DNA from: Terriglobia bacterium
Lineage (GTDB): Bacteria > Acidobacteriota > Terriglobia > Terriglobales > Acidobacteriaceae
Length of the DNA stretch: 64,000 nucleotides
Assembly: GCA_020073465.1 (NCBI GenBank)
Contig: JAIQFC010000032.1
Span: 1 to 64,000, forward strand
Direction: 5' to 3'
Shown: positions 9,228-19,050 of the stretch, piece after piece
Numbering within the stretch: position 1 is the stretch's first letter
Layout of the letters: every line of letters begins with the position of its first letter
The notes under the pieces: generated by a model
Told to the model about the DNA's origin: nothing
The model's database searches: none
The model's input: the letters and a program-made list of their open reading frames with translations, nothing else
Translations under genes and position numbers: made by a program

Positions 9228-9627
9228 TTTTTTTGACACGAACGTCCTCATCTACGCGGACGACAAGGCAACTCCGGCAAAGCAAAGGCGTGCGCTGGAA
9301 CTTGTGGCTGAACATCGCCGGGCGGGTAGCGGAGTTGTATCACTACAGGTGCTGCAGGAGTACTTCGTAACCGTCACCGGGAAGCTGCATGTGGATGTAC
9401 GCATCGCGCGCCGTAAAGTCGAACTGCTAGCAGAGTTCGATGTTGCCTCCCCCGATGTCGCCGATGTATTGGCCGCGATTGACCTCCATCGCCTTCACGG
9501 ATTTTCCTTTTGGGACGCGCTGATTTTGCGCGCGGCGAAACAGGCGGGCTGCAGCGTAGTCTTCACCGAAGACTTGCAGAACATGCGAGAAATTGACGGG
9601 CTGAGCATTGTCAATCCGTTCTCGTAG
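9214..9627 (+). CDS. vapC: VapC-type PIN-domain ribonuclease toxin
   Basis: 137 residues, typical PIN-domain length. The acidic metal-binding residues are visible: Asp8 (FFDTNVLIY), Glu49 (QVLQEYF), Asp101 (SFWDALIL) and Glu119/Asp120 (FTEDLQ). The fold predicts an Mg-dependent endoribonuclease, commonly acting on tRNA or rRNA in this family. It overlaps vapB and is certainly co-transcribed. The pair may simply be addictive or stress-linked; nothing nearby shows it guards a mobile element. Confidence 0.92.
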   Translation: MSARSFFDTNVLIYADDKATPAKQRRALELVAEHRRAGSGVVSLQVLQEYFVTVTGKLHVDVRIARRKVELLAEFDVASPDVADVLAAIDLHRLHGFSFWDALILRAAKQAGCSVVFTEDLQNMREIDGLSIVNPFS

Positions 9628-9638
9628 TTTGGGTTGTG

Positions 9639-10697
9639 CTACTTCGCGTGGGAATCAGGCGGCTTGGCAAGTTTGGGGTCGGGCTTCCAGGGGTTGGCGT
9701 TGGCGGGGGCGTTGGGGTTGACGCCGAAATCCCAGACGTAGAGGTTCATGCCTTCTTTGCCCATCATTTCGACGAGGGCATATTCCCCGGGCGCGAGGGG
9801 TTCGGTGGGAGTGATCTTCAGCCAGCCTCCGCTGACGCGGTTGATGGTGGTCTTGACGATGTGCTGCTCCTGGCTGACCTTGCCGGTGATGGCGCGTTTT
9901 ACATCTCCGAGGATGCGCTTTCCTCCCTTCACGTCGGCACGGACGATGCGAAAGCGATCGAAGGGTACGACTGCCTGCTCGGGTTGCTGGGGCTGCTGCG
10001 GGCCCGGATTCGCGTCGCGGGAGGAATCGTTGGGGGATTTTGGGCTTGAGTCTTTTGCAGGATGGTCGTCGGCGGGAGCGTCATCAGGCCTGAGGTAGAT
10101 CGACGGCACGCCAACGTGCGACTGCACCGGAGCGTGCGAGCCTTCGATCTCGATGGTTTGTTTCGCGCTGGCGACGGGATTGATGGCGCCACGAAAGATA
10201 TTGCCCTTAGTGTTGCGGTTGAGATCGCCGGCGGTCTGCTGCACTTCGACCAGTTGGGGCTCGCCTTTGTAGCTGTCGAAGAGGAAGACTCCGGAGTCTT
10301 GCGGGAGGCGAAGGCCGGGAGCGACCTGGGGGAGAGATGCCTCTTCGAGTTCGCGTTCAGCGTCGAGATCCTTGTCGAGCTGGGCAGCTTCGGGGACAGA
10401 CGACCCGGCGGCGCGGTCTTTCTCGTACTTCTCGGTGGCGGGCCAGTCGACGAGCGAGGTGGGCAACTCCTCCCAGTCGTTGCGTTCCGCGCTCAGGTAG
10501 CGGACACGGACGCCTTTCACCTCATACTTCGTGACCAGTTGATAAGAACCGTCTTTGAGGATCAGGCGCCGTGCCAGGTCTTGCGCAGAAGCCGGGAACG
10601 GAGGCGCCAACCAGACGGTGGCCAGGGAAACGGCCAGAAGCGTCAGCCAGGAAAGGCGATGGCGCCATCGGAAGGAACGACCACTTCTGCAGGACAT
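9639..10697 (-). CDS. Secreted protein of unknown function, acidobacterial type
   Basis: 352 residues with an N-terminal hydrophobic segment (LTLLAVSLATVWLAPPFPASA) that looks like a signal peptide. The mature start LILKDGSYQLVTKYEVKGVRVRYLSAERNDW resembles segments common in acidobacterial exported proteins that describe a residue or beta-strand motif, but I know no function. A low-complexity Pro/Gln/Asp-rich linker lies at about 205-245. The C-terminal beta-rich part contains PTEPLAPGEYALVEMMG and may be an Ig-like domain. It converges with vapC (12 bases between stops). Confidence 0.6.
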   Translation of the reverse strand: MSCRSGRSFRWRHRLSWLTLLAVSLATVWLAPPFPASAQDLARRLILKDGSYQLVTKYEVKGVRVRYLSAERNDWEELPTSLVDWPATEKYEKDRAAGSSVPEAAQLDKDLDAERELEEASLPQVAPGLRLPQDSGVFLFDSYKGEPQLVEVQQTAGDLNRNTKGNIFRGAINPVASAKQTIEIEGSHAPVQSHVGVPSIYLRPDDAPADDHPAKDSSPKSPNDSSRDANPGPQQPQQPEQAVVPFDRFRIVRADVKGGKRILGDVKRAITGKVSQEQHIVKTTINRVSGGWLKITPTEPLAPGEYALVEMMGKEGMNLYVWDFGVNPNAPANANPWKPDPKLAKPPDSHAK

Positions 10698-10909
10698 ATC
10701 AGAACAATTATCGGCTCAAGGGGGATCAAGAGTCGAGCCACTGGTGGGTTGGAGGTGGTCAGTGATCAGGGGGTAGTGGGTGCCCGTCAGGAGCACCGCC
10801 AGGGGTCGGAATTTCGAGGGGCACGCGGGCAACCCCGGGTAGACTCCCCAGGTTCTAACCAACCCAGGTTGGAACCTGTTTTAATTCGTTCACTGGACGT
10901 GACTTAGTC

Positions 10910-10939
10910 TTGATTTCACCTGACTCAAGGGCCTAAAAT
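10910..10939 (+). promoter_or_regulatory. Putative promoter of the GWxTD gene
   Basis: TTGATT (10910-10915) and TAAAAT (10934-10939) are spaced 18 bases apart. A small hairpin CAGAC/GTCTG (10943-10959) and a CAGGAG ribosome site follow before ATG 10975. Confidence 0.5.
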
Positions 10940-10974
10940 AAACAGACGCTGTTTGTCTGGCAGGAGTCCCTCTC

Positions 10975-12723
10975 ATGTTCCGGGTTTATTCGCATCACAA
11001 TCTTCTGGTCGTTTTGCTGCTGGTCGCTGGGTTGGCTGGATCTTCCGCCGTGGCCCAAGACCCTAAGCCCGCCGACAAACCTACCGACAAACCCGCCAGC
11101 GCTTCCCAGGATCAATCGGGTCAGGATGTCGACCCTCTGAAGCGACCTATCGAGGCCAAGAAGAAGAAGCAGCAGATGAGGGACTACTCCAAAGAAATCA
11201 AGGGTCCTTACAAGAAGTGGCTCGAGGAGGACGTGGTCTGGATCATCACGGACGAAGAGCGGGCGGCGTTCAAGCAGCTGAGCAACGACGAAGAACGCGA
11301 TCAGTTCATCGAGGCCTTCTGGCAGCGCCGCGATCCTACTCCGGATACGGAAGAGAACGAATACAAGGAAGATCACTACGCACGCATTGCCTATGCGAAC
11401 GAGCATTTTGCCGCGGGCGTTCCGGGATGGAAGACGGATCGCGGGCGAATTTACATCATGTTCGGCAAGGCGGACGAAGTGGAGTCACATCCCTCAGGCG
11501 GGTCGTACGAGCGGCCGATGGAAGAAGGCGGGGGCGAGACCTCAACCTATCCATTCGAGCAGTGGCGCTACCGCTACCTGGAGGGGATCGGACAGGAAGT
11601 CATCATCGAATTCGTCGATACCTGCATGTGCGGCGAATATCACATGACCATGGACCGGTCGGAGAAGGACGCGCTTCTCTATACGCCGAACGCCGGACTG
11701 ACGCTGTATGAGCAGATGGGAATGTCGAATAAAGCCTCGCGCTTCACGGGCAACGGGATTGAGCGGCTGGGACTGGGGCCGATGAGCGCCAACCAGCAGA
11801 CCAAGCAGTTTGACCGCTTGGAGCAGTTTGCGAAGTTGCAGGCGCCGCCGGCAGTGAAGTTCAAGGATCTGGAAGAGGAGATCGTAACCTCGAAAGTGAT
11901 ACTGAATCCGATGCCGTTCGATGTGCGCTCTGACTTCGTGAAAGTGACGAGCGACACGGTGCTGGTGCCGGTGACGATTCAGATGAAGAACCGCGACATT
12001 ACCTTCGTCGACAAGGATGGTGTGCAGCGCGGTACGGTGAACATTTTCGCCCGGCTTACCACGCTGACCGGCAAGATCGTGCAGACCTTTGAAGATACGG
12101 TGCAGGTGGATGTGCCGTCTGAATTGCTGCCGCGCACGGCAGAGAATTCGTCAGTCTACTGGAAGGCGCTTCCGTTGCGGCCGGGGCGGTACAAGCTTGA
12201 CATCGCGGTGAAGGATGTCAACGGGGACCGCAAGGGGCGGTGGAGCCGGGGCATCATGGTGCCCGACTTCTCCGACGACAAGCTGGCGACCTCGACCTTG
12301 ATTGTTGCCGACCAGATGGAGCCGGTGCCGACCAAGTCGATCGGGACGGGGAGTTTCGTGATTGGGGCGATGAAGATCCGGCCGCGAGTGGCGCCGGCCA
12401 ACGGCAAGCCCGCGCTGTTCAAGAAGGATCGGGACCAGAAGCTAAATTTCTGGATGCAGGTCTATAATCTGGGTGTGGACGAAAAAACCCATAAGGCTTC
12501 GGCCACGTTCGAGTACGATATCGTCAATGTGGCGACGAACAAGCAGGTGGTCCAGAAGGTGGAATCCACGGACCAAATGGGCAACGTGGGCGAGCAGGTG
12601 ACGCTGCAGAAATCGATTTCGGCGGCGAGCCTCCAGCCCGGCACGTACAGGATCGAAATCAAGGTGAACGACAACATCTCAAAGCAGACTATTGGTCCGT
12701 CGGCGGTGTTTGCCGTCGAGTAA
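10975..12723 (+). CDS. GWxTD domain-containing exported protein
   Basis: 582 residues. The signal peptide (LLVVLLLVAGLAGSSAVA) is followed by a Lys/Asp/Pro-rich linker. The GWxTD domain spans about 80-215 and has the name motif in PGWKTDRGRIYIMFG, preceded by LSNDEERDQFIEAFWQRRDPTP. After residue ~300 the protein is beta-rich and probably made of Ig-like modules. GWxTD proteins are frequent in Acidobacteria and their role is not established; they are thought to act in the envelope. The next gene starts about 33 bases downstream and encodes a beta-barrel-like protein, so the two are probably one operon. Confidence 0.85.
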   Translation: MFRVYSHHNLLVVLLLVAGLAGSSAVAQDPKPADKPTDKPASASQDQSGQDVDPLKRPIEAKKKKQQMRDYSKEIKGPYKKWLEEDVVWIITDEERAAFKQLSNDEERDQFIEAFWQRRDPTPDTEENEYKEDHYARIAYANEHFAAGVPGWKTDRGRIYIMFGKADEVESHPSGGSYERPMEEGGGETSTYPFEQWRYRYLEGIGQEVIIEFVDTCMCGEYHMTMDRSEKDALLYTPNAGLTLYEQMGMSNKASRFTGNGIERLGLGPMSANQQTKQFDRLEQFAKLQAPPAVKFKDLEEEIVTSKVILNPMPFDVRSDFVKVTSDTVLVPVTIQMKNRDITFVDKDGVQRGTVNIFARLTTLTGKIVQTFEDTVQVDVPSELLPRTAENSSVYWKALPLRPGRYKLDIAVKDVNGDRKGRWSRGIMVPDFSDDKLATSTLIVADQMEPVPTKSIGTGSFVIGAMKIRPRVAPANGKPALFKKDRDQKLNFWMQVYNLGVDEKTHKASATFEYDIVNVATNKQVVQKVESTDQMGNVGEQVTLQKSISAASLQPGTYRIEIKVNDNISKQTIGPSAVFAVE

Positions 12724-12756
12724 TGGCTGCTTGTTCCCCCGGGGGTGGGTGGAGTG

Positions 12757-14430
12757 ATGCTGCATAGGCTCGGGACCTGGGTGGTCGTACTCGGGTTGGC
12801 GTTTCCCATGTGGGCAGCGGACCGGCCCGGCGTGATCTCCGGATACGTCCGGAGTGCCTCGGGTGTGCCGCAGATGGGCGCCGTAGTGGAGGTTCTGGGG
12901 GCGTCCGCGCGCAGCCTTGTCGTATTCACCAACGGAGCGGGATTCTACTCGGCGACAGGCCTGTTGCCGGGTTTCTACAGCATTAAAGTTTCTGCACCTT
13001 CATTCCTGCCGGCTCTGCGGGAGCGGGTGGGTCTGCGCCCCGGCGCCACGGTGAATGTGAATCTCACGCTCAACACGCTGTTGGGCGCGATGCAGCTTGG
13101 TCCGGTCCGCGCGACTCCGGACGATGACGACTGGAAGTGGACGCTGCGCTCGGTGGCGAACCGGCCGATTCTACGCGTGGTGAATGATCCGATCTCGACA
13201 GCCGAGAAGCAGGATCACGAGATGCGGGGGAGCCTTTCGTTTCTGGCGGGCTCGGCGGCGGGCGGCTACGGGAGCGGATCCGACGTGAGCACAGGGTTCA
13301 CGCTGGAGCGCTCGATTTTCTCTGCGGGACGTGTGGGATTCAGCGGAAACGTGGGATACGGCGAAGGCGTGCCCGCGGCAGTGCTGCGTACCTCGTATTC
13401 GCACCGGCTGCCAGACGGGTCCGAGCCGTCGGTGGCACTCACCGTACGGCGTTTCGCTCCGTCGGATCCGAACTTGCACAATGCGGCGCTGCAGGCATTC
13501 GCGCTCTCTGCGGGCGACGATTTCTCGGTGGGCGATGTACTGGAACTGAAGTTTGGCAGCGAGTTGCAGACCATCCAGTTCCTGGGGCGGGTGACGGCAT
13601 TCCGGCCGTACGGCAGCGCGGACCTGCACCTGTCGCCGAACACGGTGCTGGAGTACGACTACGCGACTTCTCTTCCGGACCGACGCAGCGAGAAGGGGTT
13701 CGATACGGCTCCCGCGGACTTGAGCGAAGCGAATCCTCGCGTCAGTCTGGTTGGGTTTGCTCCGAAGATCGAGCGTGCTCATCACCAGGAGTTGAGTCTC
13801 TCCCGGCGAATCGGCAAGAACAATCTTCAATTCGCCGTGTTCAGCGACCGTGTGGGCGATACGGTACTGACGGGTACCGGACAGGTGACGGCCGCAGGTG
13901 GATTCCTGCTGCCGGATGTGTACTCCGGCACGTTCAGCTACACGGGTAAGACGCTGGACACCAACGGTCTGAGAGTCGTGTTGCAGCACAAATTTTCGTC
14001 GGATCTGACGGCGACGCTGGATTATGCGATGGGTGGGACTCTCGATCTCACCAAGCCGGACGTGCCGCTTGAGGATGCGCAGCAGTGGATTCGTACGCAG
14101 CGCCGTCAGGCGGTTGGTGCAAAGTTCAGCGGAACCGTGTCCCGCACCCACACGCGCTGGATCACTTCCTACCGCTGGGTGAGTGGTTCCGCGCTCACGC
14201 CGGTGGATATGTTTAATGCCTCGGCTGGCCAGAGCGATCCCTTCTGGAGTCTCTTCCTCCGCCAGCCAATTCCGAGTATGGGCTTCCTGCCGGGGCACAT
14301 GGAGGCGATCGTCGATGTGCGCAACCTGCTCGCACAGGGATATGTGCCGGTACTGGGACAGGATGGCCAGACTGTGTACCTGGTACAGGCGGCACGATCG
14401 GTGCGGGGCGGCGTAGCGTTTACGTTCTAG
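12757..14430 (+). CDS. Carboxypeptidase-regulatory-domain outer-membrane beta-barrel protein
   Basis: 557 residues. Signal peptide (VVVLGLAFPMWAA), then a carboxypeptidase-regulatory-like domain at about 20-105 (GVISGYVRSASGVPQMGAVVEV), then a long beta-strand-rich region ending in Phe (VAFTF), as is usual for outer-membrane barrels. It resembles a shortened Oar/TonB-dependent receptor without a clear plug. ATG 12757 is preferred over GTG 12745, because GGTGGAG lies a few bases before it. It follows the GWxTD gene closely; the pair may work together at the outer membrane. Confidence 0.75.
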   Translation: MLHRLGTWVVVLGLAFPMWAADRPGVISGYVRSASGVPQMGAVVEVLGASARSLVVFTNGAGFYSATGLLPGFYSIKVSAPSFLPALRERVGLRPGATVNVNLTLNTLLGAMQLGPVRATPDDDDWKWTLRSVANRPILRVVNDPISTAEKQDHEMRGSLSFLAGSAAGGYGSGSDVSTGFTLERSIFSAGRVGFSGNVGYGEGVPAAVLRTSYSHRLPDGSEPSVALTVRRFAPSDPNLHNAALQAFALSAGDDFSVGDVLELKFGSELQTIQFLGRVTAFRPYGSADLHLSPNTVLEYDYATSLPDRRSEKGFDTAPADLSEANPRVSLVGFAPKIERAHHQELSLSRRIGKNNLQFAVFSDRVGDTVLTGTGQVTAAGGFLLPDVYSGTFSYTGKTLDTNGLRVVLQHKFSSDLTATLDYAMGGTLDLTKPDVPLEDAQQWIRTQRRQAVGAKFSGTVSRTHTRWITSYRWVSGSALTPVDMFNASAGQSDPFWSLFLRQPIPSMGFLPGHMEAIVDVRNLLAQGYVPVLGQDGQTVYLVQAARSVRGGVAFTF

Positions 14431-14629
14431 GCTGGCTTCGAACAAACTCAAATCCCCAACTACTGTCTTCTTGAACGAAGCGAACGTGTCCTCGCGTGCC
14501 GGGCGGCCAGACATTCGCTTTTTGTTCTCTTAACATCACGGCGAATCTCAATTGCAATCCCCGGCGGGCATGCCGGGAACGGGGTGTCTTAATCGGTTAA
14601 ATCGATGGCTCTGACGCGTAACTCCGTGG

Positions 14630-14657
14630 TTGACTCTTGGTGTTGGGAACGGATAAT
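14630..14657 (+). promoter_or_regulatory. Putative promoter of the first Oar-like receptor
   Basis: TTGACT (14630-14635) and GATAAT (14652-14657) with 16-base spacing, about 150 bases before the ATG at 14808. It lies in a 377-base gap (14431-14807) that otherwise shows only unstructured GC-rich sequence, so a leader of about 145 bases is predicted. Confidence 0.45.
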
Positions 14658-14807
14658 GTTGAGCCTAATTTCTGCGGACGGGGCGGCGCATCCTGTTAGT
14701 GTGCAAGGAATTGCATGCGGGTTCCAGACAGGCCGGACAGTCCAGCCACACGCAGGGAACGAACCACTCCCCCAAATCTAAAAATGAACAGCTTCCAAGG
14801 AGACCGT

Positions 14808-17800
14808 ATGAGAGCGCGCATCATCGTGGTGTCGATGAGTTTGGTCCTGGTGCTACTGGCCGCGACCGGCCTTTCGGCACAGACGTTCCGTGGCACCATC
14901 CTGGGGACGGTGACCGATCCTTCAGGCGCCGTGATTGCCGGGGCCAAGGTGACGGTGAAGAATGTGGGGACAGGGTTGGAGCGCACGACCGAAACCAGCG
15001 CGGACGGCAGTTACTCGCTGCCGGAACTGCCGATTGGGACCTACACGGTGACAGTCAGCCAGGCGGGCTTTCAGACCTTTGTGGCCACGGGAGTGGCGGT
15101 GGACGTGGCATCGGAACGGCGCGTTGACGCGGCGATGAAGACAGGCGAAGTGTCGACCAAGGTGGAGGTCTCGGCGGATCAGTTGCCGATGGTGGAAACG
15201 ACCACCAACACCCTGGGAGGCGTGCTTACGGCCCAGACCGTGGAAGACATGCCGGTCAACGGGCGCGACTACACGAAACTCATTTATATGAACCCGGGGG
15301 TCTCGGGTTCTCCAGACCAGATTTCGGATTCGCCGGGCTCGTTCGGCGAGTTCTCGATGAACGGCGCGCGCGGACGGTCGAACAACTATCTGCTGGACGG
15401 TACCGACATGAATGACGGGTACCGGAACGACCCGGCGATTAACGAGGCCGGTGTTTTTGGTACACCGTCGACGATTCTGCCTATCGACGCGGTTGCGGAA
15501 GTGAATGTGCTCTCGAACTTCGAGCCGGAGTACGGGCGCAGCGCGGGCGCCATCGTCAACATCGTGACTAAGAGCGGGACGAATGCAATTCACGGCAGCG
15601 CGGGGGAATACTTCCGGAACAGCGCGCTGGACGCGCGCAATTATTTCAATCCGGTCAAGAATGCTGATGGGACGTCCAATCCGAAGGCTCCATTTCACAA
15701 CAATCAATATGGAGCCTCGCTGGGCGGGCCGATCGTCAAAGACAAGACGTTCTTCTTCTTGGACTATGAGGGGCAGCAGGAACCGGTGGGCGTGGTGACG
15801 GTGGCAAACGTTCCCAACACGGGCAGTGGACCGAATGGGCAGCTTACCCCGGCGGATTCCACCAATCCTGTGATTCAGGGCCTGCTGGCGCGCAATCCCT
15901 GGCCAGCCCCGAATTTGCCGACCGGGCAGGCTTCCGTTGTGTCCCCGTCGTTCAACAAGCTGACCAGTTTCATCGCCAAGATTGACCACAGTTTCAACCC
16001 GGCGAACCTGCTCACAGGGCGTTATTTCTTCGGCGACAGCGTGCAATCGTTCCCGTTGGCCCTTACGGCGAGCGGCGGTCAGCTACCCGGGTTCAACACG
16101 TTCACTCCGACGCGGGTTCAGCTGGTTTCCATTTCCTACACGCACACGTTGGGGTCGAACAAAGTCAACGAACTTCGCTTTGGCTGGAACCGGTTTGCAG
16201 AAGGCTTCTTCCCGGCGGACCAGTCGTTTCACCCCAGTTCCATCGGACTATGTGCTGCTACAGACCCGGCCCAATGCAATGGAACTTCTCCCTTTGATTC
16301 CGGGCTTCCCATAATCCTGGTGAGCGGTGTGGCTCAGCTCGGAGCGACCAGCAGCGTGCCGCGGCACCGTTTCGACAGCAACGTGCAGGTCGGTGATAAC
16401 TTCTCGTGGAAGTTCAACAAGCACGATGTGAAGTTTGGGGCTGATTTCCATCGCACATCGATCCAGCAGTACTTCGACAAGTACTTCCGCGGCCGGCTGA
16501 GATTCAAGAACACCGATGACGGCGAAGGCGGAACGATTCCTGCCCTGACGAACTTCCTCAATGGAGATGTCACGGATGGGTTTCAGTATTTCGGGAACTC
16601 AACCCGGCACACGTATGAGAATAATTTCGGGTTTTACATCCAGGACAGCTTCCGGGCCACGTCGCGGCTGACTTTCAATTACGGCTTCCGTTGGGACTAC
16701 TTCGGCGTGGTGAAGGAGAAGAACAACCTGCTGAGCAACATTACGGCCATGGACCCCGGGCCCGCCGGCACGGGTGCCTTTACCTTAACGCAAGTTGGAC
16801 AGCCGGGACTGAGCGATCTGTACAATCCGGATAAGAAGGATTTCGCACCGCGTGTGAGTGCCGCGTGGGACGTGACAGGCAAAGGAAAAACCGTGATCCG
16901 CGCAGGTTTCGGCATGTTCTTCGATGCCTTCTCGCAGGACATGGTGCTCGGCCACCTGCCCTACGCACCATTCTTTGGCCCCGGGCCCGCCTATAACAAT
17001 GTCGGCCCGGCCCCAATTCTTTCCACCGGCCTTTGCGATCCCACCGTCCCGGGTTGCAGTGCCCTCAGCCCCCTCATCGTTCAGGGCAGTCCCGTATTCG
17101 CGCCGACGACCACCTGCACCTTCGAGTGCGATGTTTTTGCCTTCGACCGCAACATCAAGACTCCGTACATGGAGAACTACAACCTGAACATCCAGCAGCA
17201 GCTCTCCAGCAAGGCTGTATTGCAGGTTGGCTATGTGGGATCGCAGGGACATCGCTTGTGGCGGTTCTTTGACATCAGCCAGCCGAGCCAGGCGGAGATC
17301 ACAGCCGCGGACTGCCCGAATGGGATCGCGACCTGTGCCACTACGGGCGCTATTCAGGACTACGGCGTGCCCCGGCGCTTGAGCGGGTACGGCTCCTTTT
17401 ATGTCTTGCAGGAAAACTCGACGGGCAAGTCGAACTACAACGCGCTGCAGGCCAGCCTCCGCATCACTGGATGGCATGGGATAACTTCGATCCTGAATTA
17501 CGTGTATTCGAAGTCACTGGATAACTCCAGCGACGGCGAGGATTTCGAACCCAATGCGGCGCAGCCCAACGACAGCACCCAGCCATGGCTGGAATATGGG
17601 CCGTCGAACTTCAACATCCCGCACCGTTTCACCTGGAACTTCTCCTATGATTTCCCGACCATGGGTGGAAGCTGGCAGAAGCTGAAGAATGGCTGGGGCA
17701 TCAATAGCATCGCCACCCTGCAGAGCGGACAGCCATTCCACCTGAATTACAACTTCTGGGATGACTTCAGCGGCAGCGGAAACGGTTTCGATCGTCCGGA

Positions 17801-18269
17801 TGTGGTAGGGCCGATCGTGTACCACAAGCGGGACCCGCTTAATTTCATCGACCTGAGTTCCTTCGCGATTCCGTGCACAGTCGACCCGACGCTGGGCGCA
17901 AATGGGGCGGCGTCAGATTGCGTGCCAGGGACTCGTCACTTTGGGAACATGGGCCGCAATTCGCTGAGCGGGCCTACCTTCAAAGAGTGGAACTTCTCTC
18001 TCTACAAAAAGACAATGCTTACGGAGCGAGTGAGCATGAAGCTCGGCGTCGATTTCTTCAACATCCTGAATCACCCGAACTTTGCGAATCCGCTGTTGCC
18101 CGCTTTCATCGCTGATCCGGGCGCGGCTGGTTTTGCCATCAATGGTAATCGCGAAGTCGGCGGAGGCGGGTATCCGATCACCGCCACCGGCGACGTGGGC
18201 ATCGGCAACCCATTCATTGGAGGCGGTGGGCCGCGCGGGATCCAGCTGGCAGCCGTTTTCAAGTTCTAA
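14808..18269 (+). CDS. Oar-like TonB-dependent outer-membrane receptor
   Basis: 1153 residues. ATG 14808 is preceded by AAGGAG at ideal distance; upstream in-frame codons are not needed. Signal peptide (VSMSLVLVLLAATGLSAQ), carboxypeptidase-regulatory domain at about 25-105 (GTILGTVTDPSGAVIAGAKV), plug region at about 115-240 (VNGRDYTKLIYMNPG, then SGAIVNIVTKSGTN), then a large beta barrel to the C-terminal AAVFKF. Such receptors take up large or scarce nutrients using TonB energy, and Acidobacteria carry dozens of them. The ligand cannot be inferred here. It is transcribed alone and is followed by a clear terminator. Confidence 0.93.
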   Translation: MRARIIVVSMSLVLVLLAATGLSAQTFRGTILGTVTDPSGAVIAGAKVTVKNVGTGLERTTETSADGSYSLPELPIGTYTVTVSQAGFQTFVATGVAVDVASERRVDAAMKTGEVSTKVEVSADQLPMVETTTNTLGGVLTAQTVEDMPVNGRDYTKLIYMNPGVSGSPDQISDSPGSFGEFSMNGARGRSNNYLLDGTDMNDGYRNDPAINEAGVFGTPSTILPIDAVAEVNVLSNFEPEYGRSAGAIVNIVTKSGTNAIHGSAGEYFRNSALDARNYFNPVKNADGTSNPKAPFHNNQYGASLGGPIVKDKTFFFLDYEGQQEPVGVVTVANVPNTGSGPNGQLTPADSTNPVIQGLLARNPWPAPNLPTGQASVVSPSFNKLTSFIAKIDHSFNPANLLTGRYFFGDSVQSFPLALTASGGQLPGFNTFTPTRVQLVSISYTHTLGSNKVNELRFGWNRFAEGFFPADQSFHPSSIGLCAATDPAQCNGTSPFDSGLPIILVSGVAQLGATSSVPRHRFDSNVQVGDNFSWKFNKHDVKFGADFHRTSIQQYFDKYFRGRLRFKNTDDGEGGTIPALTNFLNGDVTDGFQYFGNSTRHTYENNFGFYIQDSFRATSRLTFNYGFRWDYFGVVKEKNNLLSNITAMDPGPAGTGAFTLTQVGQPGLSDLYNPDKKDFAPRVSAAWDVTGKGKTVIRAGFGMFFDAFSQDMVLGHLPYAPFFGPGPAYNNVGPAPILSTGLCDPTVPGCSALSPLIVQGSPVFAPTTTCTFECDVFAFDRNIKTPYMENYNLNIQQQLSSKAVLQVGYVGSQGHRLWRFFDISQPSQAEITAADCPNGIATCATTGAIQDYGVPRRLSGYGSFYVLQENSTGKSNYNALQASLRITGWHGITSILNYVYSKSLDNSSDGEDFEPNAAQPNDSTQPWLEYGPSNFNIPHRFTWNFSYDFPTMGGSWQKLKNGWGINSIATLQSGQPFHLNYNFWDDFSGSGNGFDRPDVVGPIVYHKRDPLNFIDLSSFAIPCTVDPTLGANGAASDCVPGTRHFGNMGRNSLSGPTFKEWNFSLYKKTMLTERVSMKLGVDFFNILNHPNFANPLLPAFIADPGAAGFAINGNREVGGGGYPITATGDVGIGNPFIGGGGPRGIQLAAVFKF

Positions 18270-18287
18270 GCGGCGGCTTTGTCTAAG

Positions 18288-18318
18288 AGCCCCTGCCTTT
18301 TCGGCAGGGGCTTTTTTT
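18288..18318 (+). terminator. Intrinsic terminator of the Oar-like receptor gene
   Basis: Perfect 10-base stem AGCCCCTGCC (18288-18297) / GGCAGGGGCT (18303-18312) with a 5-base loop and a run of seven T. It begins 19 bases after the stop codon. Confidence 0.92.
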
Positions 18319-18364
18319 CTGTGAGGGGCCGGAATGCGCTCTGCGTTCGTGGTCTCGTCCAGAC

Positions 18365-18390
18365 GCGGGCGAGGGCGCCCGCGCCACACA
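18365..18390. repeat. GC-rich intergenic hairpin with CCACACA tail (copy 2)
   Basis: Stem GCGGGC (18365-18370) / GCCCGC (18377-18382), 6-base loop, followed by GCCACACA. It has the same layout as the hairpins at 7047 and 23075. Confidence 0.5.
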
Positions 18391-18405
18391 ACTCGGGGCG
18401 AAGTT

Positions 18406-18845
18406 GATGGCGCCGACAATTTTCGTCTTGCAGAATTCATCATTAGTGCCGCACCGGCGCCGTTTATGGTATACCGATTAGCCCAAATCCAGGTCAGCAA
18501 GCTTATCGTCGAGGACCTGCCCTGGTTCCCGGACAGTGGAACACCTACGAAATTGAAGTCAGGGGCAACACCCATACCGTACGGCTCAACGGGCAGCAAA
18601 CCACAACGTTCACCAACGCCGACCTGTTCAGGGGCAAGGCGAACACCACCGATCCAGATTCGGGTTATGTCGGGATACAGTCTCACACGGGCCGCGTGAG
18701 GTTCCGGAACATTCAGGTCATGGTTTTGCCGCCTGCTTTGGCCGCGGGGCCGGCTGGAATTGCCGCAGGCGCGAGAGTCTCCCCGACGGAAATGCCGGTC
18801 GCGGACACGGAAACAAGGAAAAGGACGACCAAGAAGACCGCGTAA
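18406..18845 (+). pseudogene. Decayed 3'-part of a DUF1080 (3-keto-disaccharide hydrolase-like) gene
   Basis: Translation of the frame ending at TAA 18843-18845 gives PGQWNTYEIEVRGNTH (from 18528) and, later, DSGYVGIQSHTGRVRFRNI. These are the end of a concanavalin-like DUF1080 domain, normally at the C-terminus of 3-keto-glycoside hydrolase-like proteins. Upstream, this frame has a stop at 18444-18446. The matching earlier piece (DNFRLAEFIISAAPAP, from about 18415) lies in another frame, so at least one frameshift separates them. There is no start, signal peptide or first half. The tail after the domain is Ala/Pro-rich and basic (TRKRTTKKTA). It is a relic, so no activity is expected. Confidence 0.65.
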
Positions 18846-19050
18846 CGGGTTCCGATCCGCGCTTTCGGGGTCAATGTGGCGCGCCTGAATGACGGCGCGT
18901 CACGCATCTTTCTACATTCGACCCGGAACCAGCCCCTCTTCTGCGCCGGCCGTCTTACGCCTTTCGTCACTACAGTGGCTGCTTGGGTGGGTGCTACGCT
19001 CCTTCTGTATCCTCCCCACGATATCTATAGCCTCTGTTCCGGAGACTCCG

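Noticed and set aside
9006-9627. VapBC as marker of a mobile island
   Set aside because: No integrase, tRNA or attachment repeats nearby, and base use does not visibly differ.
13171-14514. Minus-strand frame opposite the beta-barrel gene
   Set aside because: Arg/His-rich shadow without motifs or ribosome site.
14431-14807. Hidden gene in a 377-base gap
   Set aside because: No open frame with a ribosome site; only the likely promoter at 14630-14657.
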